From UBA685 sp049890215 (lineage in GTDB: Bacteria > Pseudomonadota > Alphaproteobacteria > Puniceispirillales > Puniceispirillaceae): 64,000 bases of DNA. Shown here one piece after another: positions 9,034 through 17,680 of this stretch. Where the stretch lies: contig JBMHBX010000012.1 of NCBI GenBank assembly GCA_049890215.1, positions 62,001-126,000 of the forward strand, read 5' to 3'. The translations under genes and the position numbers were made by a program. A model generated the notes under the pieces. It was not told the origin of the DNA and did no database searches. It was given only the letters and a program-made list of their open reading frames with translations. Position 1 is the stretch's first letter. Each line of letters begins with the position of its first letter.

Positions 9034-9108
9034 GCGGGTGTAGCTCAGGGGTAGAGCACAACCTTGCCAAGGTTGGGGTCGAGGGTTCGAATCCCTTCAC
9101 CCGCTCCA
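9034..9108 (+). tRNA. tRNA-Gly (anticodon GCC)
   Basis: A complete cloverleaf. The acceptor stem GCGGGTG pairs with CACCCGC, the D arm is GCTC...GAGC, the anticodon stem CAACC/GGTTG holds the loop TTGCCAA with anticodon GCC at 9066-9068, and the T arm is GAGGG-TTCGAAT-CCCTT. The 3' CCA (9106-9108) is encoded. It reads Gly codons GGC/GGT. Confidence 0.97.
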
Positions 9109-9114
9109 AAATCC

Positions 9115-9147
9115 AATCACAAAGCTGTCAAAGCGGTTTGTGATTTT
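9115..9147 (+). terminator. Likely terminator after tRNA-Gly
   Basis: AATCACAAA (9115-9123) pairs with TTTGTGATT (9137-9145) around a 13-nt loop and ends in TTTT. The T-run is short, but a 9-bp perfect stem just after the tRNA and facing the convergent ugd gene supports a terminator. Confidence 0.55.
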
Positions 9148-9171
9148 CCCCTGCTATCACAGACATGAATC

Positions 9172-10488
9172 CTAAGCGCCGTCCGGTCTTCCAATGGAAT
9201 GATAGACAATTCCATGGTCACGCATATGCGCCCCGTCATAAAGATTGCGCAAATCAACCATCACGCGGCCTTTCATCTTGGATGTAAAAATCTCCGGCCG
9301 CAAAGCTCTGAATTCGTTCCATTCTGTTATCACCACACAGCAATCAGCCTCTGGCAGCGTATCTGCGGCGCTTGCAACATAGGAAATTGCGTCTGGCAAT
9401 AAGGGCTTTGCTTCTGTCATAGCCGCAGGATCATAGGCTGAGATAATGGCGCCATCTGCCACTAATTGCGGCAGGATGGCCAAAGCAGGGCTATCACGCA
9501 TATCATCTGTCTCAGGTTTGAAGGCAAGGCCAAGGACAGCGATTTTTTTGCCTTTGACAGACCCGCCCATAGCATTTTTGATTCTTGAGGCCATTGCGAT
9601 TTTGCGCTCCTCATTATAACGCACAACGCCCTCAACCATCGGCACTGGGACATCATGCATTTCAGCGGTTTTCACAAGAGCAAGCGTATCTTTGGGAAAA
9701 CAACTGCCGCCATAGCCCGGGCCTGCATGCAAAAATTTACTGCCAATACGCTTATCAAGGCCCATACCTTTGGCCACCTCATGCACATTAGCGCCTACCG
9801 CCTCACATAAATCAGCGATTTGATTGATGAAGGATATTTTCACAGCCAAAAACGCATTTGCGGCATATTTAATAAGCTCTGCCGTTTCAAGATCTGCAAA
9901 TAATATCGGTGTTTCAATCAAATAAAGAGGACGATAAAGCTGGCGCATCATCTCAATAGCGCGCTCAGCATTAGTGCCAACCACCACACGATCAGGGCGC
10001 ATAAAATCATTAATGGCTGACCCTTCACGCAAAAATTCAGGGTTAGATGCAATATCGAAATCAGCCTCAGGATTCGCTTGTGCAATGATCTTATCAAGGG
10101 CGCGGCCAGTGCCAACAGGTACCGTGCTTTTGGTCACAATCACACTATAACCTGATAAAGAGGCCGCGATCTCTTCTGCTGCAGCATAGACATAGGATAA
10201 ATCAGCATGACCATCTCCGCGCCTTGTTGGTGTGCCAACAGCGATGAAAATCACATCTGCCTCAGGGACATTTTCGCTTAATTCAGTTGTGAAATGAAGA
10301 CGCCCTGCCTCCAGATTGCGGCGCACAAGATCATCAAGACCCGGCTCATAAATGGGGATCTCACCCCGGCGTAATTTGTCAATTTTACCCTGATCTTTAT
10401 CAACACATGTCACATCAAAGCCAAATTCTGAAAAACAAGTGCCTGAGACGAGGCCAACATAGCCTGTGCCAATAACAACAATCTTCAT
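9172..10488 (-). CDS. ugd: UDP-glucose 6-dehydrogenase
   Basis: A 438-residue NAD-dependent dehydrogenase that turns UDP-glucose into UDP-glucuronate in two oxidations. The N-terminal NAD motif is GTGYVGL (7-13), TKSTVPVGT is at 119-127, the catalytic lysine is in ELIKYAANAFLA (K207), and the catalytic cysteine C263 is in GPGYGGSCFPKD. Length and motifs fit Ugd/TuaD. UDP-N-acetyl-sugar dehydrogenases (WbpA type) share these motifs but usually differ in this length and in the central substrate loop. It lies with gmhA and galU, which supplies its substrate. Confidence 0.88.
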   Translation of the reverse strand: MKIVVIGTGYVGLVSGTCFSEFGFDVTCVDKDQGKIDKLRRGEIPIYEPGLDDLVRRNLEAGRLHFTTELSENVPEADVIFIAVGTPTRRGDGHADLSYVYAAAEEIAASLSGYSVIVTKSTVPVGTGRALDKIIAQANPEADFDIASNPEFLREGSAINDFMRPDRVVVGTNAERAIEMMRQLYRPLYLIETPILFADLETAELIKYAANAFLAVKISFINQIADLCEAVGANVHEVAKGMGLDKRIGSKFLHAGPGYGGSCFPKDTLALVKTAEMHDVPVPMVEGVVRYNEERKIAMASRIKNAMGGSVKGKKIAVLGLAFKPETDDMRDSPALAILPQLVADGAIISAYDPAAMTEAKPLLPDAISYVASAADTLPEADCCVVITEWNEFRALRPEIFTSKMKGRVMVDLRNLYDGAHMRDHGIVYHSIGRPDGA

Positions 10489-10526
10489 CTCTAATCCTCT
10501 TGTAAATCGAGCTTAAATGACGCCTT

Positions 10527-11099
10527 TTAAGAATGAAAGCCGAGATACTGTTCAACCGCAGCTGTTATCGCATGACCAAGCGCAATATGAGATTCTTGTA
10601 TATGCATGGTCACAGACGATGGCACATTCAGTAAAATATCACAAACCGGGCCTAATTTACCGCCGCTTTCTCCTGTCATACCAATCACAAAGATCTCTTT
10701 TTCTTTTGCGACTTTGGCAGCTCTGATCACATTTTCTGAATTCCCGCTTGTCGAGATCGCAATCAGAACATCACCTGACTTGCCAAGGGTTTGCACCTGC
10801 CTGTCATAAATACCATCAAAGCCAAAATCATTGCTAAAAGCCGTGATAAGAGACGTATCAGTGGTCAAAGCAATCGCGGCCAGCCCGTCACGTGGTTTGC
10901 GGTGATCAAGTGTTGCCACAAATTCAGCTGCCAGATGCTGACTGTCACCTGCTGAACCACCATTACCACACAGCATTAATTTGCCGCCATTTTTTAACGA
11001 GCTTGTGATTGCCATGGCAGCTTTATCAGCTGCCTCACTCAATGTGTCTGCTGTCTGTTCTTTGACAGCAGCAGATGCCAGAAGTAGCTCTTTTATCAT
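10527..11099 (-). CDS. gmhA: Sedoheptulose 7-phosphate isomerase (SIS domain)
   Basis: A 190-residue SIS-fold isomerase that makes D-glycero-D-manno-heptose 7-phosphate, the first step to ADP-heptose. GNGGSAGDSQHLAAEF (45-60) and ISTSGNSENVIRAA near 116 bind the sugar phosphate, and H in HIALGHAI near the end is catalytic in the family. ATG 11099 is preferred over the longer frame to 11159 because it gives the E. coli length (192) and starts at the conserved first helix. gmhB lies in the same window, but no hldE-type gene is seen here. Confidence 0.85.
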   Translation of the reverse strand: MIKELLLASAAVKEQTADTLSEAADKAAMAITSSLKNGGKLMLCGNGGSAGDSQHLAAEFVATLDHRKPRDGLAAIALTTDTSLITAFSNDFGFDGIYDRQVQTLGKSGDVLIAISTSGNSENVIRAAKVAKEKEIFVIGMTGESGGKLGPVCDILLNVPSSVTMHIQESHIALGHAITAAVEQYLGFHS

Positions 11100-11174
11100 C
11101 ACAGGCCAAACCTTTGTTTCACTTAAAATTACCGGCAACGCCTCTATGTACCACCTCATCTCTGGTGGCCAAAC

Positions 11175-11203
11175 TTGACCCCATCTTTATGGCGGTTTAT
11201 GAA
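11175..11203 (+). promoter_or_regulatory. Sigma70-type promoter of galU
   Basis: TTGACC (11175-11180), a 17-bp spacer and TATGAA (11198-11203) lie 40 bp upstream of the galU start. Similar promoters with TTGACC or TTGCAA and 17-bp spacing appear elsewhere in this window. Confidence 0.5.
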
Positions 11204-11242
11204 CATCAAAGCAATCACTTATGGCTCTGATGGAGTATGGTT

Positions 11243-12094
11243 ATGGTTAAAAAGGCAATTTTTCCTGTAGGCGGCCTTGGCACACGCTTTCTGCCAGCGA
11301 CCAAAGCTTTGCCGAAAGAGATGTTGCCGGTTGTTGATAAGCCGCTTATTCAATATGCCTTAGAAGAGGCCATTGATGCTGGTATTGAAGATTTTATCTT
11401 TGTGACAGGACGCAATAAAACCGCCATTGAAGATCACTTTGACCATTCTGTAGAACTAGAAGCTGTCCTTGCCCAAAAAGGCAAAGATGAAGCGCTTCAG
11501 ACAGTGCGTGATATGATGCGCGCGCCCGGCTCTGTTGCCTATGTCCGCCAACAAGAAGCCGCAGGTCTGGGTCATGCTGTCTGGTGTGCCCGCCATCTGG
11601 TCAAAGATGAGCCTGTTGCCGTTCTTCTGGCTGATGATTTGGTGCTTGGAAAACCCACATTAACTGATATGGTCCGCCATTATAAGGGGGGCAATATGGT
11701 GGCTGTCATGGATGTACCACACCATCAAACCTCCTCTTATGGTATTGTCACACCCGCAGATGATGATGGCACCATTGTCACCATTAACGGGCTTGTTGAA
11801 AAACCATCACCTCAGGACGCCCCGTCTAATATCGCTGTGATTGGCCGCTATATTATAGAGCCGGAAGTCTTTGATGTCCTTGGCTCACAACATGCTGGTG
11901 TTGGGGGAGAGATTCAGCTGACAGATGCGCTTGCCACACGCATTGGCAAAGCGCCTTTTACCGGTTATCGCTTCGAAGGAAAGAGATTTGATTGCGGGTC
12001 TAAAATTGGGTTCCAGAAAGCCAATCTTGCTTTCAGCCTTGAGCGTGATGATATGGCAGATGAATTGCGCACGTGGCTGAAAACACAAATATAA
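11243..12094 (+). CDS. galU: UTP-glucose-1-phosphate uridylyltransferase
   Basis: A 283-residue nucleotidyltransferase that makes UDP-glucose. The signature GLGTRFLPATKALPKEMLPVVDKP is at the N-terminus, followed by the active-site region LADDLVLGKP and the VEKP motif. The in-frame ATG at 11237 is less likely because the ribosome site GGAG (11232-11235) would sit only 1 nt away, while it is 7 nt from 11243. The product feeds Ugd next door. The phosphomutase gene follows 39 bp downstream on the same strand, suggesting one transcript. Confidence 0.9.
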   Translation: MVKKAIFPVGGLGTRFLPATKALPKEMLPVVDKPLIQYALEEAIDAGIEDFIFVTGRNKTAIEDHFDHSVELEAVLAQKGKDEALQTVRDMMRAPGSVAYVRQQEAAGLGHAVWCARHLVKDEPVAVLLADDLVLGKPTLTDMVRHYKGGNMVAVMDVPHHQTSSYGIVTPADDDGTIVTINGLVEKPSPQDAPSNIAVIGRYIIEPEVFDVLGSQHAGVGGEIQLTDALATRIGKAPFTGYRFEGKRFDCGSKIGFQKANLAFSLERDDMADELRTWLKTQI

Positions 12095-12133
12095 TCTTGT
12101 TTCAAAGTAGCTGATTGCAGAGAGGTTTCATAC

Positions 12134-13525
12134 GTGTTTACGCATGATTTTCACCCGTCTATCTTACGCGCCTATGATATCAGAGGGATTGTTGGCACAA
12201 CCTTATCTGCCGAAGATGCCTTTGCCATCGGGGCAGGCTTTGCGCATATTGTTGCAAAGCAAAGCCAAAAAACGTCTGTCAAAATTGCAGTTGGCTATGA
12301 TGGCAGGCTGTCTTCACCTGCCTTATCTGAAGCCTTATCCAAAGGGCTGTCTGCCTCTGGCGCTGATGTGGTTGTGATAGGGATGGGCCCCACACCGATG
12401 CTGTATTATGCTGATATCACACTTGAATGTGACGGCGCGATTCAGATAACAGGCTCTCACAATCCCAAAGATTATAACGGGTTCAAGATGGTGATTGGCC
12501 ATCGCTCTTTTTTTGATGATGATATTCAAAATCTGGGCAGATTACTGTCACAGGGCATTGTATTATCTGATAATGGCACCATCCAGAAGAAGGGCATTTT
12601 TGATGATTATGTCGCACAGCTTGCCGGTCAGGCACTGTGCCCTGATGGCGCCTTTATCTGGGATACAGGAAATGGCGCAGCAGGCCCTGCCGTCTCAGCG
12701 CTTCTGCCTCATCTGCCTGGTACACATCATCTGTTATTTGAAGAGGTAGATGGTACCTTTCCAAATCATCACCCTGATCCTGTAGACCCGCACACCTTGT
12801 CATTTCTGCGAGAAGCCTGCTCTGATAATAACGCGTTATGCGGGTTTGGTTTTGACGGAGATGGTGACAGGCTTGGTGTGATAGATGCAAAAGGGCGCCT
12901 TGTCCCCGGTGATATCTTAACCGCCTATCTGGCACTGGATTATTTGGCGCGTCATCCGGGCCAGACGATCTTATTTGATGTCAAATCCTCTCAAGGGGCA
13001 ATGGATATCGTCTCACAGGCAGGCGGCAAGGCCACCTTATGGAAGACAGGCCATAGCCATATGAAATCTCACATGGCACAAACAGGCTGCCAGCTGGCCG
13101 GCGAGATGTCAGGCCATATCTTTATCAAAGATGATTATTTTGGCTTTGATGATGCGCTATATGTCGCGCTCAGAGTGCTGCGGACAATGGCACAGACAAA
13201 CCAAAGCATTACGCAATTTATGGATAATCTGCCAGAAAGCTTTGCAAGCCCTGAATGCCGTGTTGCCTGTGATGAGGACGTAAAATTCCGCCTCATGGAC
13301 CTAATAGCGCACGCCGCCAGAGACCTTTTGCCAGATGCACAAATCATAACAATTGACGGTATCAGAGTACAAGATGATAACGGATGGTGGCTTATCCGTG
13401 CCTCTAACACCGAAGCCTGTCTGGTGGTACGTGCCGAAGGGCGCAATCAAAAGATATTGCAGGATAAATTGGCTGAGGTCTCATCTCTTCTGGCAGACCA
13501 AAACATTATCTGGGACGGGCCTTAA
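12134..13525 (+). CDS. Phosphomannomutase/phosphoglucomutase (ManB/AlgC type)
   Basis: A 463-residue alpha-D-phosphohexomutase. The phosphoserine motif TGSHNPKDYNGFK has S108 as the phosphate carrier, the metal-binding loop FDGDGDRLGVID is near 240-250, and GEMSGHIF near 326 is the sugar-binding loop. EACLVVRAEGRN near the end is the phosphate-binding site. AlgC-like enzymes accept both glucose and mannose phosphates, which suits its place behind galU. The start codon is GTG. Glucosamine mutases (GlmM) have a different serine loop, so that assignment is unlikely. Confidence 0.88.
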   Translation: MFTHDFHPSILRAYDIRGIVGTTLSAEDAFAIGAGFAHIVAKQSQKTSVKIAVGYDGRLSSPALSEALSKGLSASGADVVVIGMGPTPMLYYADITLECDGAIQITGSHNPKDYNGFKMVIGHRSFFDDDIQNLGRLLSQGIVLSDNGTIQKKGIFDDYVAQLAGQALCPDGAFIWDTGNGAAGPAVSALLPHLPGTHHLLFEEVDGTFPNHHPDPVDPHTLSFLREACSDNNALCGFGFDGDGDRLGVIDAKGRLVPGDILTAYLALDYLARHPGQTILFDVKSSQGAMDIVSQAGGKATLWKTGHSHMKSHMAQTGCQLAGEMSGHIFIKDDYFGFDDALYVALRVLRTMAQTNQSITQFMDNLPESFASPECRVACDEDVKFRLMDLIAHAARDLLPDAQIITIDGIRVQDDNGWWLIRASNTEACLVVRAEGRNQKILQDKLAEVSSLLADQNIIWDGP

Positions 13526-13571
13526 AAAACAAGCTGTCACTCTTTCAGCTGCCTTTGTATTACCGTAAGAT

Positions 13572-13607
13572 TTTCCATTTTTGGAAACGGTTTCCACGAT
13601 GCGGAAA
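13572..13607. promoter_or_regulatory. Nested palindromes upstream of malate synthase G
   Basis: Four TTTCC/GGAAA half-sites form overlapping inverted repeats: TTTCC-6-GGAAA (13572-13587), the tight 13-bp palindrome GGAAAC-G-GTTTCC (13583-13595) and TTTCC-7-GGAAA (13591-13607). The central element resembles a LacI-family operator. They end 37 bp before a TATAAT box. Confidence 0.55.
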
Positions 13608-13644
13608 TACAAACAGAAGAGTGCGTTTTCGCATTATCTCTGTC

Positions 13645-13650
13645 TATAAT
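13645..13650 (+). promoter_or_regulatory. -10 box of the glcB promoter
   Basis: A perfect TATAAT stands 33 bp before the glcB ATG. No good -35 hexamer is found 16-18 bp upstream, so this promoter probably depends on an activator bound at the palindromes just upstream. Confidence 0.5.
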
Positions 13651-13682
13651 AACGCAACACAAGAAGCGCAGGAGAATACATC

Positions 13683-15863
13683 ATGGGATATATCGCAGTT
13701 GGCAATCTGGCAGTTGCTGCCGATTTACATGAATTCGTCAATAACAGCTTATTAGCAGGCACCTCATTATCAGCTGACCAATTCTGGAGTGGGTTTGATG
13801 AAGCCGTGCACAGGCTTGCACCGAAAAACCGGGACTTGCTTGAAAAGCGCGATATGCTGCAAAAGAAAATTGATGAGTATCTGATAGCGCATAAAGACAG
13901 CGATTTTGATCAGGAAGCCTATCAGGCATTTTTGCGTGATATTGGTTATCTTGTCGAAGAAGGCCCGCAATTTTCGATCACCACACAGAATGTTGATCCT
14001 GAAATTGCCACCATTGCCGGACCTCAGCTGGTCGTGCCTGTCATGAATGCGCGTTATGCGTTAAATGCAGCAAATGCAAGATGGGGCTCTTTATATGATG
14101 CCTTTTATGGCACTGATGCGATCTCTGATGAAGGCGGCGCTGACAGGCAAAAAGCCTATAATCCTGTCCGTGGTCAAAAAGTGATTGAGGCGGCGCGCGA
14201 TTTCCTCAACCAGTCAGCGCCCTTATCGCTTGGCAGCTGGCATGATGTGACTGTCTTTTCCATTATTGATGGCACACTTGTTCTTACCCAGGGTGATGTC
14301 AAAACATATTTGAAAGATCAAACACAATTCAAAGGCTATCGCGGTGCGACCACGGCCCCGACCGCAATTTTGCTGACAAATAACAATTTGCACATTGAAA
14401 TTCTAATCGACAGCAATGGTGCAATTGGCAGTACAGATAAAGCTTATATCAATGATATTTTATTGGAATCCGCTATTTCCACGATCATGGATTGCGAAGA
14501 TTCAGTCGCTGCGGTGGATTCACAAGATAAAGTGCTTGCCTATCGTAACTGGCTTGGGCTTATGAAAGGTGATCTGTCTGTTGAGATGACAAAATCAGGG
14601 TCACAATTCACACGCGCCCTGAATCCTGATCGCAGCTATACCGCACCAGATGGTGCTGAGTTGCAGTTGCCTGGCCGGTCTTTGATGCTTGTGCGCAATG
14701 TTGGCCATCTGATGACCAACCCTGCCATTTTACTGGCTGATAAATCAGAGATCCCCGAAGGCATTATGGATGCCTTTATGACAACCATTGGCGCCTTGCA
14801 TGATTTTACCAGAGCAGAAAAGGGGCTTGCCAGTAATTCACGCAAAAAAGCGATCTATATCGTCAAGCCGAAAATGCACGGGCCTGAAGAGGTGGCCTTT
14901 GCGACTGAAATTTTTGAGGCTGTTGAATCTGTTCTTCATCTGGCGCCCAATACGATGAAAATCGGCATTATGGACGAAGAGCGCCGGACAACGGTCAATC
15001 TGAAAGAATCGATACGCGCGGCCAAAGACAGAGTTGTGTTCATTAATACAGGCTTTCTTGACAGAACAGGTGATGAAATTCACACCTCTATGGAAGCAGG
15101 GCCGATGATCCGCAAAGGTGATATGAAACAAGCTGCCTGGATCAGCGCATATGAAAACTGGAATGTTGATATTGGCCTTGAATGCGGCTTTTCCGGCAGG
15201 GCACAAATTGGCAAAGGCATGTGGGCGATGCCGGATTTGATGGCAGAGATGATTGAACAGAAAATCGGTCATCCAACCTCTGGCGCCAATTGCGCATGGG
15301 TACCCTCACCAACAGCTGCCACCTTGCATGCCATGCATTATCATCAGATAGATGTCTTTGCGCGCCACAAAGAATTGCAAAACAGAGGCAGAGCTGATTT
15401 GAACGATATTCTCACAATCCCTGTCTCATCACGGCCAAATTGGTCACAAAGTGATATCAGGGCAGAGCTTGAAAATAATGCACAAGGCATATTGGGCTAT
15501 GTGGTCCGGTGGGTTGATGCCGGTATTGGCTGCTCCAAAGTGCCTGATATTAATAATATCGGGCTGATGGAAGACAGGGCCACTTTGCGCATATCATCAC
15601 AGCATATGGCAAATTGGCTTCATCATGGCATTTGCACCTCTGATGAGGTGATGGCAGTGATGAAGAAAATGGCCGCTATTGTGGATGATCAGAATAAAGA
15701 TGATGACAGCTATGTGCCGATGGCAGCTGATTTTGACAATTCTGTTGCCTTTCAGGCTGCCTGTGACTTAGTCTTTGAAGGCAGACAACAACCATCTGGC
15801 TATACAGAGCCTGTATTGCACCGCAAACGGCTTGCTTATAAGGCAGCGCACACATCACAATAG
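13683..15863 (+). CDS. glcB: Malate synthase G
   Basis: A 726-residue protein of the long malate synthase G isoform, which condenses glyoxylate and acetyl-CoA to malate in glyoxylate/glycolate use. Family landmarks include TIMDCEDSVAAVDSQDKV near 263, RSLMLVRNVGHLMTNP near 333, the GIMDEERRTTVNLKESI block near 430 with the active-site Arg, and CAWVPSPTAATLHAMHYH near 540. Length matches E. coli GlcB (723). Isocitrate lyase and glycolate oxidase genes are not in this window. Its upstream region carries operator-like palindromes, so regulation by carbon source is likely. Confidence 0.95.
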   Translation: MGYIAVGNLAVAADLHEFVNNSLLAGTSLSADQFWSGFDEAVHRLAPKNRDLLEKRDMLQKKIDEYLIAHKDSDFDQEAYQAFLRDIGYLVEEGPQFSITTQNVDPEIATIAGPQLVVPVMNARYALNAANARWGSLYDAFYGTDAISDEGGADRQKAYNPVRGQKVIEAARDFLNQSAPLSLGSWHDVTVFSIIDGTLVLTQGDVKTYLKDQTQFKGYRGATTAPTAILLTNNNLHIEILIDSNGAIGSTDKAYINDILLESAISTIMDCEDSVAAVDSQDKVLAYRNWLGLMKGDLSVEMTKSGSQFTRALNPDRSYTAPDGAELQLPGRSLMLVRNVGHLMTNPAILLADKSEIPEGIMDAFMTTIGALHDFTRAEKGLASNSRKKAIYIVKPKMHGPEEVAFATEIFEAVESVLHLAPNTMKIGIMDEERRTTVNLKESIRAAKDRVVFINTGFLDRTGDEIHTSMEAGPMIRKGDMKQAAWISAYENWNVDIGLECGFSGRAQIGKGMWAMPDLMAEMIEQKIGHPTSGANCAWVPSPTAATLHAMHYHQIDVFARHKELQNRGRADLNDILTIPVSSRPNWSQSDIRAELENNAQGILGYVVRWVDAGIGCSKVPDINNIGLMEDRATLRISSQHMANWLHHGICTSDEVMAVMKKMAAIVDDQNKDDDSYVPMAADFDNSVAFQAACDLVFEGRQQPSGYTEPVLHRKRLAYKAAHTSQ

Positions 15864-15906
15864 CTGTGATAGCGCCTTGCTTTGGTCATAAAAGGAGCGT
15901 GCTCAA

Positions 15907-16437
15907 ATGACATTTGATCTGGATGCGCATATTTCCAAGACACCTGATTTTCCCAAAGACGGTATCACCTTTTATGATTTTAGCCCGGCACTGGAAGATG
16001 GCACGATTTTGCGTCAGATGATTGATGCTTTGTGCAAAATTGCGACCCCGCTTGCGCCTGATGTTGTCGCAGGCATTGATGCCAGAGGTTTTTTATTTGC
16101 CACCCCGCTTGCCCTGTCTATGGGTTGCGGGGCGGTGATGATACGCAAAGCCGGCAAATTGCCAGGCAAGGTGATTGAGAAATCCTATGCGCTTGAATAT
16201 GGCGAAGCGCGTCTGTCAGTGCAGACCAGCCGTGATCTGAAAGGCAAACGCATCTTACTGGTAGATGATTTGCTGGCAACAGGTGGTACACTATCTGCCT
16301 CAGTTGATCTGATAGAGCAGGCAGGCGGCATCATCGCCGGCACTGCCTGTCTTATTGAATTAACAGGTCTTGGCGGGCGGGCCTTGCTGGCTGAAAAAAA
16401 TTGCCCTGTGGTCAGTTTGCAATCCTATGAATTCTAG
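15907..16437 (+). CDS. apt: Adenine phosphoribosyltransferase
   Basis: A 176-residue purine salvage enzyme that makes AMP from adenine and PRPP. The N-terminal PDFPKDGITFYDFSPAL, the ARGFLFATPLA loop and the PRPP-binding motif ILLVDDLLATGGTL (about 117-130) are diagnostic. AGGKRXRLP-type loops are replaced by the usual RKAGKLPGKVI. An AGGAGC ribosome site lies ahead of the ATG. Its last 11 bases overlap the next gene's start. Confidence 0.93.
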   Translation: MTFDLDAHISKTPDFPKDGITFYDFSPALEDGTILRQMIDALCKIATPLAPDVVAGIDARGFLFATPLALSMGCGAVMIRKAGKLPGKVIEKSYALEYGEARLSVQTSRDLKGKRILLVDDLLATGGTLSASVDLIEQAGGIIAGTACLIELTGLGGRALLAEKNCPVVSLQSYEF

Positions 16438-17680
16438 TACAGCACAACAAAGCACAAAAAAAGCGCGCTTTGGGTGGGCGCTTTTTGACTGGGCCTCATC
16501 ACCTGTGCCGACCTTGCATGCCACTTTTGTCTTTGCTGTGTATTTTTCGACCACCATTGCACCTGAAAATGGCACCGTTCTGTGGGCCCAGATGACAGCG
16601 CTTACCTCCTTGCTGATTGCAATCTCATCTGTCTTTCTTGGCCGCCTTGCAGATAGCAGGGGCCTTATCAAAGGCGCTCTTACAACAAGCCTTCTGATCG
16701 GCTCTGTTGCGGTGATGGCCTTGTGGTTTGCCGAACCTCATCAAAGCTTTATTTTATTTGCTCTTTTAATGTCAGCGCTCTCTATCTTCATGATGGAAAT
16801 CACCTTTGTGTTCTATAATGCCTTACTTGTCCATTTGGTCCCTGCTGACAAGATGGGCCGCCTGTCAGGGATTGCATGGGGTGTTGGCTATGTCGGGGCT
16901 GTTGTTGCACTTGGGTTGGCATTGGTGATTTTCATATTGCCTGATGAGGCCCCATTCGGCCTTGATAAAACACAAGCAGAACATATCAGGGCGACTATGA
17001 TCTTTGCAGGCGCATGGGCGATTTTCTTTTCTTTGCCTTTGTTCTTTTTTGTCAAATCCCCGCCTGCCACGCCGCAACAAGGCAGCTATCTCTCGCAAGT
17101 CAGTCAAGCCATCAAAGATGCAAGAGAGATCCCGCATATGGTGCGCTTTTTAATCGCGCGCATGGCCTTTAATGACGGGCTTGTCACCTTATTTGCTCTG
17201 GGCGGTATTTTCGCTGCCAAAGTCTTTGGCTTCACACAGACAGAGATACTGATATTTGCGATCTCTCTTAACATCGCAGCTGGTCTTGGCGCCATTGGCG
17301 GCGGGTGGGCTGATGACAGATTTGGGGCTCTGCCTGCCATTCGCTATGCGCTTATTGGATTGCTGATTTTTGGTATTGTGGCTATTTGCGCCCCGACCAA
17401 AGAGATCTTCTGGGGGGCTACGATCTTACTTGGCTTATTTGTTGGCCCCTGCCAGTCTGCCTCGCGCTCTTATGTTGCAAGACGCGCGCCTGCGCACAGC
17501 AAAGCCTCTTTATTCGGCCTTTATATGCTATCTGGCAAGGCAACAAGCTTTGTCGGCCCTCTTTTATATGGCTGGCTTGTTTTTGCCACAGGCATAGAGC
17601 GCGCCGGCATGGCGATTGTGATCATTCTTATTTTACTGGGCTATTGGCTGCTGCCAAAACATCACGATCAGGCTGAATAA
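16427..17680 (+). CDS. MFS transporter, UMF1/Atg22-like family
   Basis: A 417-residue integral membrane protein with about twelve hydrophobic segments. The N-terminal FGWALFDWASSPVPTLHATFVFAVYF is typical of the UMF1 (Atg22-like) branch of the major facilitator superfamily, whose eukaryotic members export amino acids from vacuoles. The bacterial substrate is unknown. ATG 16427 is chosen because it begins just before the conserved motif; it overlaps apt by 11 nt. Its 3' end overlaps the convergent ccrM gene by 13 bp. Confidence 0.82.
   Translation: MNSSTAQQSTKKARFGWALFDWASSPVPTLHATFVFAVYFSTTIAPENGTVLWAQMTALTSLLIAISSVFLGRLADSRGLIKGALTTSLLIGSVAVMALWFAEPHQSFILFALLMSALSIFMMEITFVFYNALLVHLVPADKMGRLSGIAWGVGYVGAVVALGLALVIFILPDEAPFGLDKTQAEHIRATMIFAGAWAIFFSLPLFFFVKSPPATPQQGSYLSQVSQAIKDAREIPHMVRFLIARMAFNDGLVTLFALGGIFAAKVFGFTQTEILIFAISLNIAAGLGAIGGGWADDRFGALPAIRYALIGLLIFGIVAICAPTKEIFWGATILLGLFVGPCQSASRSYVARRAPAHSKASLFGLYMLSGKATSFVGPLLYGWLVFATGIERAGMAIVIILILLGYWLLPKHHDQAE
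16458..16486 (+). terminator. Terminator-like hairpin inside the start of the MFS gene
   Basis: AAAAAGCGC (16458-16466) and GCGCTTTTT (16478-16486) form a perfect 9-bp stem ending in five T, 20 bp after the apt stop and inside MFS codons 11-20. It could end most apt transcripts and lower MFS expression, or be a chance result of the conserved KKARFGWALF coding sequence. Confidence 0.35.

Noticed and set aside
13533..13552. AGCTG/CAGCT hairpin as a terminator after the phosphomutase
   Set aside because: Only five base pairs with a nine-base loop and no T-run.
14838..15272. 144-codon minus-strand frame within malate synthase G
   Set aside because: Lies entirely inside a strongly conserved gene on the other strand; sequence resembles no family.
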